Shown here: positions 8,695-16,561 of the stretch, in pieces
Layout of the letters: each line of letters starts with the position of its first letter
How positions within the stretch are numbered: the stretch's first letter is position 1
From: Streptomyces sp. NBC_01255
GTDB taxonomy: Bacteria; Actinomycetota; Actinomycetes; Streptomycetales; Streptomycetaceae
Length of the DNA: 64,000 nucleotides
Direction of reading: 5' to 3'
Assembly (NCBI RefSeq): GCF_036226445.1
Contig: NZ_CP108474.1
Span: forward strand, 4,216,001 to 4,280,000
Made by a program: the position numbers and the translations under genes
Notes under the pieces: generated by a model
Told to the model about the DNA's origin: nothing
Databases searched by the model: none
The model's input: only the letters and a program-made list of their open reading frames with translations

Positions 8695-10260
8695 TCACGG
8701 CTGTGTGATGAGCCTGTGCCCTCGCTGTGAGTCCGGCTGTGAGTCCCGCGGGGAGGCCTTCTCGGCGGGCAGCCGGACGGTGAAGACGGTCCGGCCGGGG
8801 GCGCTCGCGACGGTCACGTCGCCGCCGTGGGCGAGGGCGACCGCGCGCACGATGGCGAGGCCGAGGCCGGTGGAGCCGGCGTGCCGGGAGCGGGAGGCGT
8901 CGCCGCGCGCGAACCGCTCGAAGACGGACGGCAGGAGCCCGGGCGGGATGCCGGGCCCGTCGTCTTCGATGTCGACGAGCGCGCTCGGCCCGTCCGACCG
9001 GACGCGGGCGGTGACCTTCGTGCCGGGCGGGGTGTGGGTCCGGGCGTTGGCGAGAAGGTTGACGAGAACCTGCTGGAGGCGGGCGCCGTCGGCCCGTACG
9101 GTCACGGCCTCGCCGTCCGCGGGCAGTTCGAGGCGCCAGTGGTGCTCGGGCCCGGCAGCCCGGGCGTCGCTCACGGCGTCCACGACGAGGGGGACGAGGT
9201 CGGTGCTCTCGTACGAGAGCGGGCGTCCGGCGTCGAGCCGCGCGAGTAGCAGGAGGTCCTCCACCAGACCCGTCATCCGGGTCGCCTCGGACTCGATCCG
9301 GCCCAGCGCGTGCCGGGTGTCGGGCCCGCACTCCTCCCGGCCGCGCCGGGTGAGCTCCGCGTACCCCCGGATCGAGGCGAGTGGGGTCCGCAGCTCGTGG
9401 CTGGCGTCCGCGACGAACTGCCGGACGCGGGTCTCGCTCTGCTGGCGGGCGTCGAGGGCCGAGTGGACGTGGTCGAGCATCCGGTTGATGGCCGCGCCGA
9501 CCTGGCCGACTTCGGTGCGGGAGTCGGCCTCCGTCTCCGGGACCCGCTGATGGAGCGCCACCTCGCCACTGTGCAGCGGGAGCTGGGCGACCTGGCCGGC
9601 GGTGGCGGCGACCCGCCGCAGCGGGCGCAGCGCCACCCGGACCAGCACGGTCCCGGCGATCGAGGCCGCGACGAGCCCGGCGCCGGTGACGCTCAGCTCG
9701 ACGAGGACGAGGGTGGAGAGGGCGTCCTCGACCTCGGCGAGCGGGATGCCGGTGAGGAACGAGCCACGCTCCCCGGAGGCGTACTCGACCCGGTAGGACC
9801 CGAGGCCGCCGGGCAGTTCGACGGTGTGCGGCTCGCTGTCGCGGGGGACGGCGGCGAGCGCGGCCCGCTGGGCCGCGTCGAGCGCTGTGGTCTGGACGTT
9901 CCGTCCGAACTCCCCGGCATCCTCGGACGCGGCCTCCGCCGAGTACCCGGCCGTGGTCATCTCGCCGTCCACCAGGAAGGCACCGAGGGTGCCGATCCGG
10001 GCGCCGGACTGGACGAACGCGAGCGGGTCCTTCGGCGGGCCCGGGTCGGGCATGCCGGGGAGGGATCCCCTGGCGACCGGCGGGCCCGAAGCCCGCATCG
10101 AGACGCTGTTCAGCTGCTCGTCGGCCTGGTCGTACAGGTACGAGCGGAAGGCGATGGTCGTCACCGTCCCGATCACGGCCGCGACGACCGCGATCAGCGC
10201 GACCGCCGAGACGACCAGCCGGGTGCGCAGCGACCACGGCCGCCGACGTCGTACGGGCAC
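8695..10260 (-). CDS. Two-component sensor histidine kinase
   Basis: A 521-residue kinase. TM1 spans about 14-36; an extracytoplasmic sensor domain covers about 37-180. TM2 is about 183-206, HAMP to about 270, and HisKA has phospho-acceptor His288 in ASHELRTPL. The ATPase domain has N-box NLLANA, DIEDDGPGIPP and GSTGLGLAI. It starts at GTG 10260, 5 nt after the response-regulator stop. The sensor loop is Pro-rich and unlike families I can name, so the stimulus is unknown. Cognate regulator and glycosyltransferase neighbours suggest cell-envelope sensing; that is inference. Confidence 0.93.
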   Translation of the reverse strand: MPVRRRRPWSLRTRLVVSAVALIAVVAAVIGTVTTIAFRSYLYDQADEQLNSVSMRASGPPVARGSLPGMPDPGPPKDPLAFVQSGARIGTLGAFLVDGEMTTAGYSAEAASEDAGEFGRNVQTTALDAAQRAALAAVPRDSEPHTVELPGGLGSYRVEYASGERGSFLTGIPLAEVEDALSTLVLVELSVTGAGLVAASIAGTVLVRVALRPLRRVAATAGQVAQLPLHSGEVALHQRVPETEADSRTEVGQVGAAINRMLDHVHSALDARQQSETRVRQFVADASHELRTPLASIRGYAELTRRGREECGPDTRHALGRIESEATRMTGLVEDLLLLARLDAGRPLSYESTDLVPLVVDAVSDARAAGPEHHWRLELPADGEAVTVRADGARLQQVLVNLLANARTHTPPGTKVTARVRSDGPSALVDIEDDGPGIPPGLLPSVFERFARGDASRSRHAGSTGLGLAIVRAVALAHGGDVTVASAPGRTVFTVRLPAEKASPRDSQPDSQRGHRLITQP

Positions 10261-10265
10261 GGGCG

Positions 10266-11009
10266 CTACTCCCCCGGCTTGATGAGGTACCCGGCCCCGC
10301 GACGGGTGTGGATCATCGGCTGGCGCCCCGCGTCGATCTTCCGGCGCAGGTAGGAGATGTAGAGCTCGACGACGTTGGCCTGGCCGCCGAAGTCGTACGA
10401 CCAGACGCGGTCGAGGATCTGCGCCTTGCTGAGCACCCGGCGCGGATTGCGCATGAGGTAGCGCAGCAGCTCGAACTCGGTGGCGGTGAGGTGGATCGAG
10501 TCCCCGCCCCGGGTGACCTCGTGGCTGTCCTCGTCGAGGGTGAGGTCCCCGACGGCGAGCAGCGACTCGCTGCGCGCCTGCGCGGCGCCGGACCGGCGGA
10601 TGAGGCCGCGCAGCCGGGCGACGACCTCCTCCAGGCTGAAGGGCTTGGTGACGTAGTCGTCCCCGCCGGCGGTGAGCCCGGCGATCCGGTCCTCGACGGC
10701 GTCCTTCGCCGTCAGGAAGAGGACCGGAACGTCCGGGAGCTCACGCCGGATCGAGCCCAGCAGGCTGAGCCCGTCGGCGTCGGGGAGCATCACGTCGAGA
10801 AGCACGGCGTCGGGCCGGAACTCGCGTACGGAGCGCAGGGCGGCGGCGCCGTCACCGGCACTCCGTACCTGCCAGCCCTCGTAGCGGAGGGCCATGGAGA
10901 GGAGCTCGGCGAGCGAGGCCTCGTCGTCGACGACGAGGACGCGGACGGCGGTGCCGTCGGCACGGAGCATGTCGGCGCGGGTGCCGGGGCGGCGTGTGGT
11001 GACGGTCAT
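10266..11009 (-). CDS. OmpR/PhoB-family response regulator
   Basis: 247 residues. The receiver domain begins at about residue 22 (VRVLVVDDEAS), with acceptor Asp72 in VLLDVMLPDADG, the switch Thr in LFLTAKD and Lys in YVTKPF. The C-terminal winged helix has TATEFELLRYLMRNPRRVLSKAQILDRVW and ends in GAGYLIKPGE. It is the first gene of the TCS-glycosyltransferase run. The AT-richer upstream region (11010-11091) has several TTTCCCT/TTCCTG elements that could be its own binding sites. Confidence 0.93.
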   Translation of the reverse strand: MTVTTRRPGTRADMLRADGTAVRVLVVDDEASLAELLSMALRYEGWQVRSAGDGAAALRSVREFRPDAVLLDVMLPDADGLSLLGSIRRELPDVPVLFLTAKDAVEDRIAGLTAGGDDYVTKPFSLEEVVARLRGLIRRSGAAQARSESLLAVGDLTLDEDSHEVTRGGDSIHLTATEFELLRYLMRNPRRVLSKAQILDRVWSYDFGGQANVVELYISYLRRKIDAGRQPMIHTRRGAGYLIKPGE

Positions 11010-11091
11010 GCGCCCACGCTCTCCACCGCCGCTGAGAGCCCTCTTTCCCTTTCCTGTGATTTCCCTGAGAAAGGCCCTCGGGGTGGCCGTC

Positions 11092-11982
11092 TCAGGGGTG
11101 TTTCACGTGAAACAACGCGGCGCCGTTCTCGTACAGGACGCGCCGCATCCAGTCGTCCCCGAGCCCGAGGCGTTCAAGGGCGTGGAGTTGGTGGGCGTAC
11201 GGGTAGGGGATGTTCGGGAAGTCGGAGCCGAGGAGGACCCGGTCACCGAGGGCGGCGAGCCGCCCGAGCTCCGCCGTCGGGAAGGGCGCGAGCCGCTCGC
11301 TGAAGTCGGTGAAGGCCATGGTGGTGTCGAGGCGCACGCCCTCGTACCGCTCGGCCAGGGTGAGGAAGTCGCCGTACTCGGGCATGCCCATGTGCGCGAC
11401 GATCACCCGCAGCCGGGGGTGGCGGGCGAGCAGCCGCCCCATCGGTTCGGGGCCGGTGAACTTGCCCGGGGTGGGCCCGGAGCCGCAGTGCACGACGACG
11501 GGCGTACCGCTGTCGGCGAGGGCTCCCCACGCGCTGTCGAGCAGCGGGTCCGTCGGGTCGAACCCGCCGACCTGAAGATGCACCTTGAAGACGCGGGCGC
11601 CGGCGCCGAGCGCCTCACGGACGTACGTGTCGACGCCCGGCTCGGGAAAGAAGGTCGCGGTGTGCAGACAGTCGGGGGTGCGGGCGGCGAAGTCGGCGGC
11701 CCAGGCGTTCAGCCAGGCGGCCATGCCGGGCTTGTGCGGGTAGAGCATCGCGGTGAAGGCGACGGCCCCGAAATCGCGCAGGATCGCGAGCCTGCGGTCC
11801 TCCTCCTCTCGGTAGGTGATGGGCCACTCCAGGCCCGTCAGGGGGCCGGCGGAGTCGAAGTAGGCCCACACCTTGTCGAGGACGTTCTGCGGCATGAAGT
11901 GCGTGTGCACATCGACGAGCCCGGGAATCCCGAGCCGCGCGACAAGCGCCCGGATGTCGTCGCTCTCGCTACTCCCGCTCAA
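11092..11982 (-). CDS. Amidohydrolase-family metal-dependent hydrolase or decarboxylase
   Basis: A 296-residue TIM-barrel amidohydrolase_2 protein. It has the metal motif VDVHTHFMP at the N-terminus, a mid-protein HCGSGPTPG, VIVAHMGMPEY, and the C-terminal Asp strand LLGSDFPNIPYPY. Members hydrolyse or decarboxylate small aromatic and acyl substrates; the exact one cannot be told. I chose TTG 11982 because GGAG lies 8 nt upstream; this overlaps the monooxygenase gene by 14 nt, so translation is coupled. The final codons Phe-His-Val-Lys-His are written as a perfect parS site. Confidence 0.8.
   Translation of the reverse strand: MSGSSESDDIRALVARLGIPGLVDVHTHFMPQNVLDKVWAYFDSAGPLTGLEWPITYREEEDRRLAILRDFGAVAFTAMLYPHKPGMAAWLNAWAADFAARTPDCLHTATFFPEPGVDTYVREALGAGARVFKVHLQVGGFDPTDPLLDSAWGALADSGTPVVVHCGSGPTPGKFTGPEPMGRLLARHPRLRVIVAHMGMPEYGDFLTLAERYEGVRLDTTMAFTDFSERLAPFPTAELGRLAALGDRVLLGSDFPNIPYPYAHQLHALERLGLGDDWMRRVLYENGAALFHVKHP
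11099..11114. other. parS centromere site, perfect
   Basis: TGTTTCACGTGAAACA, a perfect 16-bp palindrome identical to the parS sequence bound by ParB. It lies in the last codons of the amidohydrolase gene. In Streptomyces these sites cluster near oriC. Confidence 0.95.
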
Positions 11983-12304
11983 AGCTGTAGCTCCGCTCGA
12001 CCTTGCCGATGTGGACGCTGTAGCTCTCGTACCAGTGCTCCCGCCCGTGCGCCTTGGCGGCCTGGTGCTCGGTGTCGAGACGCCAGGCGTCGAGGGAGTC
12101 GAGGTCGCGGAAGTAGGCGACGGTGATGCCGATGCCGCCGGGGGTGCGGGCGTACTCGTAGCCGAGGAACCCGGGGATGTCCTTGACGATCTCCTGCATG
12201 CGGGAGGAGGTCTCGGCATAGCCCTCGGGCGCGTCGGGACGCACGGAAGTGAACAGGGCGGTGTAGTACGGCGGTTCCAGGCCCGCCACCAGCTTCTGGG
12301 TCAT
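11969..12304 (-). CDS. Antibiotic-biosynthesis-monooxygenase (ABM) fold protein
   Basis: A 111-residue single-domain alpha+beta-barrel protein with YYTALFTSVRPDAPEGYAETSSRMQEIVKDIPGFLGYEYART and DLDSLDAWRLDTEHQAAKAHGREHWYESYSVHIGKVERSY, typical of small heme-degrading-like or quinone-type ABM proteins. It lacks cofactor motifs that would fix the reaction. It starts at ATG 12304 and overlaps the amidohydrolase gene downstream, so the two may act in one small pathway. The real reaction is unknown. Confidence 0.75.
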   Translation of the reverse strand: MTQKLVAGLEPPYYTALFTSVRPDAPEGYAETSSRMQEIVKDIPGFLGYEYARTPGGIGITVAYFRDLDSLDAWRLDTEHQAAKAHGREHWYESYSVHIGKVERSYSFERE

Positions 12305-12378
12305 GTGATCACCCTCGTCGCGGCCGGGCCGGGATGTCCACGGTCGCAGGCCAAAGGGATCCAAGACTTTACGAAGCA

Positions 12379-13248
12379 TCAGAAGAGCTCGCCCTGGGAA
12401 CTCTCGGGCTCCGCACCGGTCACAGCGGCCACCGGCACCGAGAAAGCACCCGCCTCCCCGACCCCCCGGAGCGCCCAACCCCCCATGAGCCGGGTGTCGA
12501 GGACGACGCACCGCCCACCGGGATCGAGCAGGTGCAGATCGGGCCCGGCGGCGGCGAGCAGGCGCCCGGTGACGACACCGCCGTCGACGAGCTCGGTGAC
12601 GGTCCCGCCGAGCGGCGGCAGCCCGTCCAGATGAAAGGCCTCGGCGTGGTCACGAGCGACGAAGTCCAGCGGCTCCAGGGTCTCCGTCCACCCGCCGATC
12701 TCCCGCGCGCGCCGGTGCAGCTCCTGAACCTCCCGGGCACGTTCCTCGGCGGGCGGCAGGACATGCCGTACGGCCCGCTTCCGCTCGTACGCGATCCGGT
12801 CGGGGACTCCGAGTGCCTGCCGCAGCACTTCCTCGGTCCGGCGCGCGGCCATGAGAGGCCCTCGCCCGAGCCAGCTGAAGGCGACCGCGCCCTGCTCCAG
12901 GAGCCGGGCCTCGCCACGGGCCTCGGCGGTGATCCCGACCTTGGTCATGCCGGGCCCGAACCAGGCGAGATAGACGCGGTACGGCTGCGGATCGTCCAAC
13001 AGGGTGTCCGCCGCGACCGAGTGCGCCCGGTCGAGCCGCGCGCACTCGGCGCACCGCCCGCCGGTGGCCCGCCCGGACACGACGGCCTCCAGGGGACAGG
13101 GATTGCCCCGAGCGCCAGGACACCGCCGCACCCCGACGGCCCGAAAGGCAAGCCCCTGCCCGTACGTGAGGGCACTGACCCGCCCACCCTGCCATCGCAA
13201 CCCGGGCACCCCATCACGCCACCCGAGCCCCCGACACCACCACTCCAC
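12379..13248 (-). CDS. DUF2797-family protein
   Basis: A 289-residue protein with conserved-looking segments VYLAWFGPGMTKVGITAEAR and RLLEQGA, a GIY-YIG-like beginning without a clear catalytic set. A Cys cluster (RRCPGARGNPCPLE...RCAECARLD, about residues 42-78) could bind zinc. It starts at GTG 13248; a later start is possible because the first 25 residues look non-conserved. It is followed closely on the same strand by the monooxygenase gene, 74 nt away. No function is established for this family. Confidence 0.75.
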   Translation of the reverse strand: MEWWCRGLGWRDGVPGLRWQGGRVSALTYGQGLAFRAVGVRRCPGARGNPCPLEAVVSGRATGGRCAECARLDRAHSVAADTLLDDPQPYRVYLAWFGPGMTKVGITAEARGEARLLEQGAVAFSWLGRGPLMAARRTEEVLRQALGVPDRIAYERKRAVRHVLPPAEERAREVQELHRRAREIGGWTETLEPLDFVARDHAEAFHLDGLPPLGGTVTELVDGGVVTGRLLAAAGPDLHLLDPGGRCVVLDTRLMGGWALRGVGEAGAFSVPVAAVTGAEPESSQGELF

Positions 13249-13311
13249 CGGCCCATGCCTCCCTACCAGCTGTGGTGTCCAGTCTCCGCCACGTCAGCCC
13301 CCGTCCCCGGC

Positions 13312-14148
13312 TCAGGGCAGCACATAAATCCGCGCACCGTCGGGATCCGGAGCACCCACCTCACGCATGCAGCCGCGCTCCAGAAGGATCCGGACGCAGT
13401 CGCGGACGCGCTCGCCGGAGAGACCGGTCCTGAGGGTGACGTCCTGGGGCCGGTAGCGGACCCCGCCCCGCACGAGTGCGGGCGCCAGACAGCAGGCGAC
13501 GGTCCGGGTGTCGCCGGTGATGGCCCAGGACTCGACGAGCTGGTGCGGGGTGAGCGCGACGACGGCGGCGCCGGTGCGCTGCCGGGGCACCGAGAGACGC
13601 GCAAGGGAGTCGGCGGCCCTTGCGAGGTTCTCGCGTGTCTCGCGGAGCAGCTCCGCGCGGTCGGTGTACTCCTCGTAGGCGGCGTGCACGGCGGCCTGCT
13701 CGTCGAACTCGCCCTCCAGTCGTACGAGCGCGTCGACGAGCTCCGGCGGCAGGAGGAACCCGGCCCGGACCGGCGAGGGTTCGAGCCCGTATCCGCCGTC
13801 CCGCTGGACCGCCGTCACGACCTCCGCGACCCACGCCCGGAACGGCCCGGCCTCCGGCCTCCGGCAGGCGCCCACGAGCTGGACGAGCCCCGGAACGTTC
13901 ACCATCCGCGCCGAGGCCCTGACGCCGCTGAGGGCGAGTATCGCGGCGCTCCCGGCGAGCTCCCCCGCCCCCGCCAGGCACCCCTTGGGCAGCACCACCG
14001 TCCGCAGCGCCTCCCGCGTCCCCGCGTACCCCAGCCGCCTCGCCACGTCCACGACCGGGAACCAGTGCGTCCCGTCCGGCGCGGTCAGCCGCCTCAGACG
14101 CGCCCCGGTGGCGACGTACACCATGTCATCGATGTCGATCGCATCCAT
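13312..14148 (-). CDS. Bro-N (phage antirepressor-like) domain protein
   Basis: 278 residues. The N-terminal third resembles the BRO domain of phage antirepressors (ATGARLRRLTAPDGTHWFPVVDVARRLGYAGTREAL, then FRAWVAEVV). A helical middle part (YTDRAELLRETRENLARAADSLARL) and a C-terminal winged-helix-like stretch (GLSGERVRDCVRILLERGCM) follow. A strong GGAGGTGATG precedes ATG 14148. Streptomyces carry chromosomal Bro-N proteins outside prophages; this one lies 1.8 kb from an integrative-element scar, but no other phage gene is present. DNA binding is likely; the target is unknown. Confidence 0.75.
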   Translation of the reverse strand: MDAIDIDDMVYVATGARLRRLTAPDGTHWFPVVDVARRLGYAGTREALRTVVLPKGCLAGAGELAGSAAILALSGVRASARMVNVPGLVQLVGACRRPEAGPFRAWVAEVVTAVQRDGGYGLEPSPVRAGFLLPPELVDALVRLEGEFDEQAAVHAAYEEYTDRAELLRETRENLARAADSLARLSVPRQRTGAAVVALTPHQLVESWAITGDTRTVACCLAPALVRGGVRYRPQDVTLRTGLSGERVRDCVRILLERGCMREVGAPDPDGARIYVLP

Positions 14149-14226
14149 CGATCATCACCTCCGCCTCGCAAGCTAGGCCGAGGGCATATTCAACTGACAT
14201 GCAAATCAGACAGGTTCACCCAAAAG

Positions 14227-14258
14227 GGGAAGGCCCCTGGATCCCCAAGGGCCTTCCC
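14227..14258 (-). terminator. Hairpin terminator after the PH-domain gene
   Basis: A 10-bp stem GGGAAGGCCC at 14227-14236 and its complement at 14249-14258, with a 12-nt loop. It lies 40-70 nt beyond the stop of the minus-strand PH-domain gene. Confidence 0.6.
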
Positions 14259-14296
14259 ACCGACTTCGCCGACTCCGCCGACTCTGCCTACTTCTC

Positions 14297-14662
14297 CTAC
14301 TTCGCGACGAACTGCGTCAGGATCGCCTGCACCTCGTAGATGTCGACGCCCTTGGTGAAGGTCTTCTGGACGGGCACGGCGTTGCCCGAGATCCAGATCT
14401 TCAGCTCGGCGTCGAGGTCGAAGGTGCCGGCGGTCTCGACGGCGAAGTGCGTGATGCTCCGGTACGGGATCGAGTGGTACTCGACCTTCTTGCCGGTGAT
14501 GCCCTGCTTGTCGACGAGCACCAGGCGCCGGTCGGTGAAGAAGATCGTGTCGCGGATCAGCAGGTACGCGGCGTGCACCTGCTCCCCCTGCCCGAGCAGC
14601 CGCGCGAAGTCCTGCTGCGCCTGCGCCGGATCGATCGCGTGCGCGTTCCCGAAGAGCGCCAT
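14297..14662 (-). CDS. Bacterial PH-domain protein
   Basis: A 121-residue single-domain protein of the bPH type (QGEQVHAAYLLIRDTIFFTDRRLVLVDKQGITGKKVEYHSIPYRSITHFAVETAGTFDLDAELKIWISG). The strand order, the FFTDRRLVLVD turn and the length match the small stand-alone family. It has no signal or TM segment, so it should be cytoplasmic. The start is ATG 14662; an extension upstream to 14722 lacks support. Members oligomerise and are of unknown function. Confidence 0.85.
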   Translation of the reverse strand: MALFGNAHAIDPAQAQQDFARLLGQGEQVHAAYLLIRDTIFFTDRRLVLVDKQGITGKKVEYHSIPYRSITHFAVETAGTFDLDAELKIWISGNAVPVQKTFTKGVDIYEVQAILTQFVAK

Positions 14663-14738
14663 GTTCCAACCCCCAGATGAAGAGAAAAAACGATCATCAA
14701 ACCTCGACCCACCTCCACGCAAGAGGTCCCGGTCGCTG

Positions 14739-15230
14739 TCAGGAAGGAACGGAGATGATCTGCCAAGCGATCATTCCTGTGGCTCCAGCCGCTGCGCTGA
14801 TGTCGATCGGCAACTGTGTCGGGGCATTCTCGACGCGCCGGCCTGCCGGTACTCCGTCACACGGCACGGACTGGGGCGGCTTGTCCGCGATGACGACCTT
14901 CACGGCCCCTGTGCCGACGCAAGCCACGGAGAGCTTGTAGGCCTTGCCCTTCTTGAGCGGGGAGAGACTGTGCACACCGTCCCGAACCCGCTCCAGCCCG
15001 GATTCCACGAATTCCGGCTCATCCGGCGAGACGATCTCCAGTGCGGCCTTGGCGCGCTTGCCCTGGTCTTCCTCGCTTTCCCCTTGTGGCGACTGCGTCG
15101 CAGTGGGCTTCCCCGTCGCCGATGCCGACGGGGTACCCGAGGGTGTTGCACCGTCGGTGCAGCCGGCCGCCAGGAGGGATACGAGAACGAGGGTCGCCCC
15201 CGCGGTCAGTGGCTTGCGCAGTGTCGTCAC
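14739..15230 (-). CDS. Secreted lipoprotein, function unknown
   Basis: 163 residues starting at GTG 15230. Signal peptide TTLRKPLTAGATLVLVSLLAAGC with a clean lipobox LAAGC at residue ~23, then a Ser/Thr/Pro linker and a compact domain with two more Cys (SVACVGTG and SVPCDGV) that could form a disulfide. The GTG overlaps the stop of the upstream gene (GTGA), so the two are translationally coupled. The C-terminal domain (about 60-163) is not a family I recognise. Confidence 0.75.
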   Translation of the reverse strand: MTTLRKPLTAGATLVLVSLLAAGCTDGATPSGTPSASATGKPTATQSPQGESEEDQGKRAKAALEIVSPDEPEFVESGLERVRDGVHSLSPLKKGKAYKLSVACVGTGAVKVVIADKPPQSVPCDGVPAGRRVENAPTQLPIDISAAAGATGMIAWQIISVPS

Positions 15231-15754
15231 GAGTTCGTCTCCCAGTAGCGCCACCCGACCTCCGAGGAGGGCAGCTTCGCGGTTCCGCTTTTGATGAGCT
15301 TCTTGCCGCATCGATCCGCGCTGGTCTCGCACTTGGCCCACTTTACGGAGTATCCCCAGGAGCCGTACTGAAGATGACCGTACTTGTTGTTGGTCACGTT
15401 CCTGCGGTACTCGTGTCCCAGAGTGATCCCGACCTCAGCGCCAATTGTGACCGACACCGAGGTCTTGGCCTTGGCGATGACGGCGCCGACCTCTGCCTCC
15501 GCGGCCCCGGTGATCTCCGCCTTGAGCGTCCCCGATTTCTCGACCTTGACCACCATGATGCCTCCGGGCCCGTCCTTGAAGGACGTCCCTACCCACTTGG
15601 TCGGCATGTGGACGGGGGTCTTTGAGGTGATCTCGATCCAGTTGCGACGGGGGTTGTCACACGCCTGCGAGCCGGTCTCCCCGTTGGTCGATGTCTCCGG
15701 TAATTGCGCCAACGATTCGTCCTCGGGCGCGGCCCTCGTGCTGTAAAAACGCAT
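15227..15754 (-). CDS. Beta-rich protein of unknown function
   Basis: 175 residues, ATG 15754. No signal peptide is visible. The middle (about 60-130) alternates polar and hydrophobic residues in long strands (SGTLKAEITGAAEAEVGAVIAKAKTSVSVTIGAEVGITLG), then RNVTNNKYGHLQYGSWGYSVKWAKCE and a conserved-looking end EVGWRYWETNS. The strand pattern recalls amphipathic hairpins of pore-forming proteins, but that is only an impression. It is coupled to the lipoprotein gene. Many TTT/AAA/AAT codons give it lower GC than its neighbours, suggesting acquisition. Confidence 0.65.
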   Translation of the reverse strand: MRFYSTRAAPEDESLAQLPETSTNGETGSQACDNPRRNWIEITSKTPVHMPTKWVGTSFKDGPGGIMVVKVEKSGTLKAEITGAAEAEVGAVIAKAKTSVSVTIGAEVGITLGHEYRRNVTNNKYGHLQYGSWGYSVKWAKCETSADRCGKKLIKSGTAKLPSSEVGWRYWETNS

Positions 15755-15782
15755 GGTTCCCCCACGTTAAGGCTGATCGTGA

Positions 15783-15810
15783 GGCCACCTGTTAGGTCAA
15801 TGAGGTGGCC
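15783..15810. promoter_or_regulatory. Inverted repeat upstream of the unknown-lipoprotein pair
   Basis: GGCCACCT at 15783-15790 and AGGTGGCC at 15803-15810, 29-56 nt upstream of ATG 15754. This is a possible operator; nothing identifies the regulator. Confidence 0.35.
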
Positions 15811-15928
15811 GCATGGAAGGAACGTAACCGTGTTCACGGGCGATGAGGGAGAAAAGAGCGTTCTTCTGAGCAAGAATTGAGGAAGATAGTTTCCGGCCGC
15901 CTGCGACCTCAACTGGCCATCGAAAACG

Positions 15929-16030
15929 TTACGTTGTGAACGTGCGGCTGAGATCGCTACCGACGACGTCCGCCGTCTCCACGGGCTGCCCCTGATCGAT
16001 GTAGTACGTCCGACGGATGTGCGTGACGTG
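15929..16030 (-). pseudogene. C-terminal remnant of a GntR-family (UTRA) regulator
   Basis: On the minus strand, about 33 codons read HVTHIRRTYYIDQGQPVETADVVGSD before a stop at 15929-15931. RRTYY...G.PVETADVV is the hallmark end of the UTRA domain of GntR regulators such as the KorSA type found in actinomycete integrative elements. Nothing of the DNA-binding domain remains upstream, and the usual tail after ETADVV is lost. The fragment abuts an integrase fragment in the opposite orientation. Confidence 0.6.
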
Positions 16031-16297
16031 TCTGCCTCCACGATCGAGCCGGGGATCCTGACCCGGATGTTCGCCCTGCGGGCCCGCCGCGCCGGCGTGC
16101 GCGTGATCCCGCTTCGGAACACCCGCCACACGTACAGCTCGCTCCTGGTCGCACTCAAGGTCCACCCGAAGGTGGCACAGCGGATCCTGCGGCACTCTCA
16201 GATCGCGATGACGATGGAGGTGTACGCCGAGGCGAGCGAGGAACAGGTGCGCACCGCGATCGGCAAGCTGTCCGATGCGATGGGCGGCACCGGCTGA
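16019..16297 (+). pseudogene. C-terminal remnant of a tyrosine-recombinase integrase
   Basis: From about 16037 the frame reads TIEPGILTRMFALRARRAGVRVIPLRNTRHTYSSLL, then VHPKVAQRILRHSQIAMTMEVYAE. This matches the catalytic C-terminus of actinomycete integrases: the second catalytic Arg is in NTRHT, the GHS-like HRHS box is LRHSQIAMT, and the nucleophile Tyr is in MEVYAE. The His of the usual HxxR is Arg here and the first catalytic Arg region is gone, so it cannot be active. Together with the GntR fragment it marks an old integrative element. Confidence 0.75.
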
Positions 16298-16320
16298 GCC
16301 ATCCAAGGCACGTCGGCGTG

Positions 16321-16352
16321 AGAAGACCCCGAGGAGCACCCCGGGTTCTTCT
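16321..16352. terminator. Hairpin after the integrase remnant
   Basis: AGAAGACCCC at 16321-16330 pairs with GGGTTCTTCT at 16343-16352, apart from one mismatch. It probably ended the ancestral integrase transcript. Confidence 0.45.
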
Positions 16353-16366
16353 GCCATATGGCTCGC

Positions 16367-16393
16367 CTAGGACTTGTCCGGCCGATCAAGGTC
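16367..16393. repeat. Copy of a 27-bp dispersed repeat
   Basis: This 27-bp stretch (beginning CTAGGACTTGTCCGGCC) matches 22761-22787 at 23 of 27 positions. The second copy forms part of a terminator. This copy lies next to the integrase scar. Confidence 0.45.
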
Positions 16394-16561
16394 CCCCCAC
16401 GGAGTTCTGCGTGGCCGGGCCCTCACCGCGCCGCCTGCCGTCCAGGGAACCGTGGCGGCCTGGTCCGAAGCCCCTGCCTGCGGTGATCGCCACATGACCC
16501 GGATACGGTGCCCGCGTGGTGCGTCGAGACCTCTCTCCGCGCCACCTCAGGGAGGGATCAA

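Noticed and set aside
13312..14148. Bro-N gene as part of a prophage
   Set aside because: No capsid, terminase, tail or lysis genes are near; neighbours are ordinary chromosomal genes.
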